This document shows positions 35,581 to 38,179 of a DNA stretch of 38,179 bases, one piece after another. Location of the stretch: assembly GCA_021324655.1 (NCBI GenBank), contig JAJPIP010000010.1:1-38179 (forward strand), written 5' to 3'. The notes beneath the pieces are model-generated. The model saw only the letters and a list, made by a program, of their open reading frames with translations. It ran no database searches and was not told the DNA's origin. The position numbers and the translations under genes are program-made. Each line of letters begins with the position of its first letter. Within the stretch, counting starts at the first letter, position 1. Source of the stretch: Pseudomonadota bacterium. Lineage in GTDB: Bacteria; Chloroflexota; UBA5177.

Positions 35581-35812
35581 GCGCAGTCCGGGATTAGTAG
35601 GCGCCTCCCCGATCCCCAGAGAGCCGGCAGCGGTGGGAGCCGGCGATCGGGCGCGCGCGAACCGGCCCGGCAGGCTGCCCCGCCCGGGGCCGGCCGGCTT
35701 CCGTTACCTAGAGCCGCCAGTTGATCGACTGGGCCGAGAGGGCCTCGAATCGGGGCCAAGTGCGGTGGTACCGCGGGGCTGCAACCTCGTCCGCTGGAGG
35801 ACGAGGTTTTTT
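35581..35812 (+). ncRNA. Proline T-box riboswitch (leader of proS)
   Basis: Senses uncharged tRNA-Pro to allow proS transcription. Stem I base: CCGGG (35588-35592) pairs with CCCGG (35666-35670). The S-turn AGTA (35596-35599) faces GAA (35659-35661), and the next three bases CCG (35662-35664), followed by a purine, are the specifier codon for proline. CCCGATC (about 35608-35614) pairs with GATCGGG. The distal arm has AGAGAGCCGGC with a GGTGGGAG loop (about 35618-35644). The T-box antiterminator TGGTACCGCGG lies at 35766-35776; the bulge UGGU would pair with the ACCA end of tRNA-Pro. A terminator follows. Confidence 0.93.
35783..35812 (+). terminator. T-box terminator before proS
   Basis: AACCTCGTCC and GGACGAGGTT form the stem around a GCTGGA-type loop, followed by a run of T (35807-35812). 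It lies directly after the antiterminator and about 27 bases before the proS ATG, with AGGAGA as ribosome binding site in between. Confidence 0.92.
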
Positions 35813-35838
35813 GTTGCCCTCGAGGAAAGGAGACAACC

Positions 35839-37557
35839 ATGCGACGATCACAACTGTTCGCGGAAACGCTGCGGCAAGCGCCGGCGGACGCCGACGCGCC
35901 CGGCTACCAGTTCCTGCTGCGCGGCGGGTTCGTCCAGCCGCTGGCAGCCGGCATCTTCACCTATCTCCCGCTCGGCATGCGCGTCAAAGAGAAGGTCGAG
36001 CGCATCATGCGAGAGGAAATGAATGCCATCGGCGGCCAGGAGGTCGTGATGCCCGTCGTGCATCCTGCCGAGCTCTGGCAGGAGACGGGACGCTGGTACT
36101 CAATCGGGCCGGAGCTCGCCCGCTTTACAGCGCGCGGTGACCGGCAGATGGTGCTGGCCATGACTCACGAGGAGGTGATAGCCGACCTGCTGCGGCGTCA
36201 GGTGCAGTCCTATCGGCAGCTTCCCATCATGCTCTATCAAATCCAGACCAAGTTCCGTGATGAGCCGCGGGCGCGGGGTGGGATGATCCGCGCTCGGGAG
36301 TTCACCATGAAAGACGCGTACTCGGCCGACGCCGGCGAGGAGGGGCTGGATCGGTCGTATCGCGATCAGTACGAGGCCTACTTCCGTATCTTCCGGCGTG
36401 CCGGCATCGAGCCGGTGGTGGTGGGTGCCGATGTCGGCATCATGGGTGGATCCGGTGCCGATGAATTCATGGCAATCCTGCCCATCGGAGAGGACCAGAT
36501 ACTCCTCTGCGAGGCGTGTGGCTATGCCGCCAATCGACAAATCGCCACCTTCCGCAAGCCTCAGCCCGGGGCGGAGCAGCAGGCATCCCTCGAGGAGGTG
36601 GCAACCCCCGATGCCGCCACCATCGCCGAGCTGGCCGCCTTCCTCGGCATACCGGAGAGCGAGACCGCCAAGGCCACGTTCTTCATGGCGGGCGACCGGT
36701 TCATCTTCGCTGTGGTACGGGGCGACATGGAAGTCAATGAGACCAAACTGGCCAACGCCGTGGGCGCCGCCGACCTCCGGCCGGCGCGTCCCGAGGAACT
36801 CGCTGGGACTGGGATTGTCGCCGGCTATGCCTCACCGATCGGCGTACACGGTGTAACGGTCGTGGTGGACGATCTGGTGGCCGCCTCACCCAATCTTGTC
36901 GCCGGCGCCAACCGGGAAGGGTATCACCTCCGCAACACCAACTACGGACGCGACTACACGGCCGACATCGTGACCGACATCGCGAGTGCCTATGCGGGAG
37001 CGCCCTGTCCTCGCTGCGGTGAGCCGATGCGGATGGAGCGGGCGGTCGAGGTGGGTAACATCTTCAAGCTTGGAACCCGCTTCACCGAGCCGCTCGGTGT
37101 CACCTTCCTCGACGAGGAGGGGCGGGAAAAGCCCATCATCATGGGCTCCTACGGCATCGGCGTCGATCGTCTCATCGGCGTGGTGGCCGAGGTTCACCAT
37201 GATGAGAAGGGACTGATCTGGCCGGAAAGCATCGCCCCCTTCCAGGTGTATCTGGTCGGCCTGGACCTCGACGACGAGGCCGTCCTCGCCGCGGCCGACA
37301 CGCTGTACACCCAGCTGCAGGCGCGCAGGGTTGAGGTGCTGTACGACGACCGGCACGAGCGGGCCGGCGTGAAGTTCAATGACGCCGACCTCCTGGGCAT
37401 CCCACTGCGCATCACGGTCAGCCGCCGGACGGTCGCGCAGGCCGCCGCGGAGGTGAAGCGCAGGTCCGAGACCGCGACCCGATTGGTGCCGCTGGAAGAG
37501 GTGGATGAGATGCTGGCGGCTCACGCGGAAGCACCCGTCACGGTCGGCAATATCTAG
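35839..37557 (+). CDS. proS: Prolyl-tRNA synthetase
   Basis: Encodes 572 residues of the bacterial-type class II ProRS, charging tRNA-Pro in the cytoplasm. Motif 1 region: GVF-type GIFTYLPLGMRV; motif 2: FRDEPRARGGMIRAREFTMKDAYS; motif 3: GSYGIGVDRLIG. Between motifs 2 and 3 lies the ~180-residue editing (INS) domain that clears mischarged Ala (about 225-400), including FFMAGDRFIFAVVRGD. The C-terminal anticodon-binding domain contains RVEVLYDDRHERAGVKF. Length is normal. AGGAGA precedes the ATG. Expression is controlled by the T-box immediately upstream. Confidence 0.97.
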   Translation: MRRSQLFAETLRQAPADADAPGYQFLLRGGFVQPLAAGIFTYLPLGMRVKEKVERIMREEMNAIGGQEVVMPVVHPAELWQETGRWYSIGPELARFTARGDRQMVLAMTHEEVIADLLRRQVQSYRQLPIMLYQIQTKFRDEPRARGGMIRAREFTMKDAYSADAGEEGLDRSYRDQYEAYFRIFRRAGIEPVVVGADVGIMGGSGADEFMAILPIGEDQILLCEACGYAANRQIATFRKPQPGAEQQASLEEVATPDAATIAELAAFLGIPESETAKATFFMAGDRFIFAVVRGDMEVNETKLANAVGAADLRPARPEELAGTGIVAGYASPIGVHGVTVVVDDLVAASPNLVAGANREGYHLRNTNYGRDYTADIVTDIASAYAGAPCPRCGEPMRMERAVEVGNIFKLGTRFTEPLGVTFLDEEGREKPIIMGSYGIGVDRLIGVVAEVHHDEKGLIWPESIAPFQVYLVGLDLDDEAVLAAADTLYTQLQARRVEVLYDDRHERAGVKFNDADLLGIPLRITVSRRTVAQAAAEVKRRSETATRLVPLEEVDEMLAAHAEAPVTVGNI

Positions 37558-37597
37558 AAACCGTGACAAATGCGCGGCGTCATACGTTTGATGAAGT

Positions 37598-37652
37598 GAG
37601 CCGCGGGAATGGTGACGGGTTTGCCCCCCGCGCCATTGCCCGCCCGCGGCTC
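37598..37652. other. Long imperfect hairpin after proS
   Basis: GAGCCGCGGG (37598-37607) pairs with CCCGCGGCTC (37643-37652), and inside it AATGG with CCATT, then CGGG with CCCG. No T-tract follows, so it may be a terminator without one, or an mRNA-end structure. Confidence 0.6.
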
Positions 37653-37711
37653 TGCTCCATGCCGTCATTAGACCAGACCGGCCTCGCATCCAGTAAGGGG
37701 AAGGGGCGACC

Positions 37712-38032
37712 ATGCTGAGCCGTCTGGTCATGGCCGCGTTTGTAGCGGCCGGCGTCGCGGTGCCACTGATCCGGATGCACGATCAAACAGGCCCGGTGAC
37801 GTTCGACGACTCCTCATCAGACCGCCTGGTCATCCGTGCTCCGTCTTACCAGGTCGCTCTCAGCAAAGCGAATGGGTCCTTGCTGAGCATTGCTGCCTCA
37901 GGGCTCGTGCATTATGGGCATCGCCAGGTTGTCGTGGCCGGCCCGAGTGCCGGCCAGCCTGTCGCCGGCGCAGACCACACCGGGCTGGTCGCCACGCGGG
38001 GCGACCACGACCGGCTAATTCACCAGCCCTAA
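37712..38032 (+). pseudogene. Truncated secreted-protein gene cut by a REP pair
   Basis: The first ~68 codons (MLSRLVMAAFVAAGVAVPLI as signal peptide, then DRLVIRAPSYQVALSKANGS) resemble the start of a large exported protein with a beta-rich domain; RLVIRAPSYQVAL...SLLSI is a typical opening strand pair. After residue ~73 the reading frame runs through a REP pair (37931-38011) and stops at 38032, giving a tail of repeat-encoded residues. GGGGAAGGGG precedes the ATG. I take it as a remnant whose 3' part was lost or displaced. The parent family is not identified. Confidence 0.5.
37931..38011. repeat. Inverted pair of REP elements (BIME)
   Basis: Forward copy 37931-37959 (GTCGTGGCCGGCCCGAGTGC...) and reverse copy 37982-38011 (GGGCTGGTCGCCACGCGGGG...) face each other across 22 bases. 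They are the GTCGTGG variant of the family seen around the RAYT gene. Confidence 0.8.
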
Positions 38033-38060
38033 TTGCTGCCTCACCAGCACTTGACACCCT

Positions 38061-38069
38061 TGCTATACT
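38061..38069 (+). promoter_or_regulatory. Extended -10 promoter of the edge leader
   Basis: TGC followed by TATACT is an extended -10 box. A TTGACA at 38051-38056 is too close (seven bases) to be its -35. Transcription would start near 38076. Confidence 0.45.
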
Positions 38070-38075
38070 GACTGC

Positions 38076-38179
38076 ACAGATCGACAAGCGGCGAGCGGGA
38101 CGAGTACGCTGCCACCGGGTCAACAGGGATGAGGGGTCACCGACTGAGAGCCCTTCAGCGACACGGACGGCGGAAAACC
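38076..38179 (+). ncRNA. Structured 5' leader, cut by the window end (riboswitch candidate)
   Basis: About 100 bases without coding signs follow a promoter. Features: AGTA at 38103-38106 (as in T-box stem I), GAGGGG at 38131-38136, CTGAGAG at 38144-38150 and CCCTT at 38151-38155. AGTA suggests a T-box; AGGGG...CTGAGA...CCCT also resembles the P2/P3 part of a TPP riboswitch. The decisive parts lie beyond the window, so the class is open. Confidence 0.3.

Noticed and set aside
38051-38069. TTGACA and TATACT as a normal -35/-10 pair
   Set aside because: Only seven bases separate them; the TATACT works better as an extended -10 box.

Overview
The window is about 38 kb of high-GC bacterial DNA carrying ordinary single-copy bacterial genes (valS, proS, sufS, sufU, infA). 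No ribosomal RNA or tRNA gene was seen. The best guess is a Chloroflexota-like organism. The hints are high GC, several gene starts that look leaderless (a TANNNT-type -10 box 5-7 bases before the start codon), a transcriptional T-box on proS, an isolated infA, a SufS-SufU pair, and many REP-like hairpins with a REP-associated transposase. This is inference; no marker gene settles it.

Layout. 1-4.8 kb: a small cysteine-rich DUF5522-like gene, a secreted Asp-box (BNR/sialidase-fold) protein, a hairpin plus tandem-repeat array, then valS on the minus strand. 4.8-8.2 kb: divergent from valS, a LarA-like (DUF2088) protein, then sufS-sufU and a small membrane protein. 8.2-12.4 kb: two tandem paralogous secreted phosphoesterases of the phospholipase C/AcpA family with different C-terminal tails. 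12.4-17 kb: an unrecognised protein, a two-gene minus-strand pair behind a possible attenuator, a CpsB/YwqE-like PHP phosphatase, a receiver-like protein and a YcaQ/AlkZ-like DNA glycosylase. 17.1-19.7 kb: an orphan Dpp-type permease pair whose first gene carries a +1 frameshift, then a Phd/VapC-type toxin-antitoxin pair.

19.7-30.6 kb is the most coherent unit. A lipoprotein GH3 beta-glucosidase and a LacI-family regulator form one minus-strand operon. Divergent from it lies a five-gene peptide/oligosaccharide-type ABC transporter (binding protein, two permeases, two ATPases) followed by a GH1 beta-glucosidase. Both divergent promoters have 17-bp-spaced -35/-10 boxes, and both carry a related 20-bp operator just after the -10. 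I infer a LacI-controlled regulon for uptake and hydrolysis of beta-glucosides or cello-oligosaccharides: GH3 trims substrate outside the membrane, the ABC system imports it, and GH1 finishes the hydrolysis inside.

30.6-38.2 kb: an N-terminally extended IF-1 with a small partner gene, a Gfo/Idh/MocA dehydrogenase with a DHDPS-family aldolase, a RAYT transposase flanked on both sides by inverted REP copies (one pair lies in frame inside the transposase gene), a LysE-type exporter, a DUF4383 membrane protein, a proline T-box (specifier CCG) driving proS, a gene remnant cut off by a REP pair, and the start of another structured leader at the window edge.
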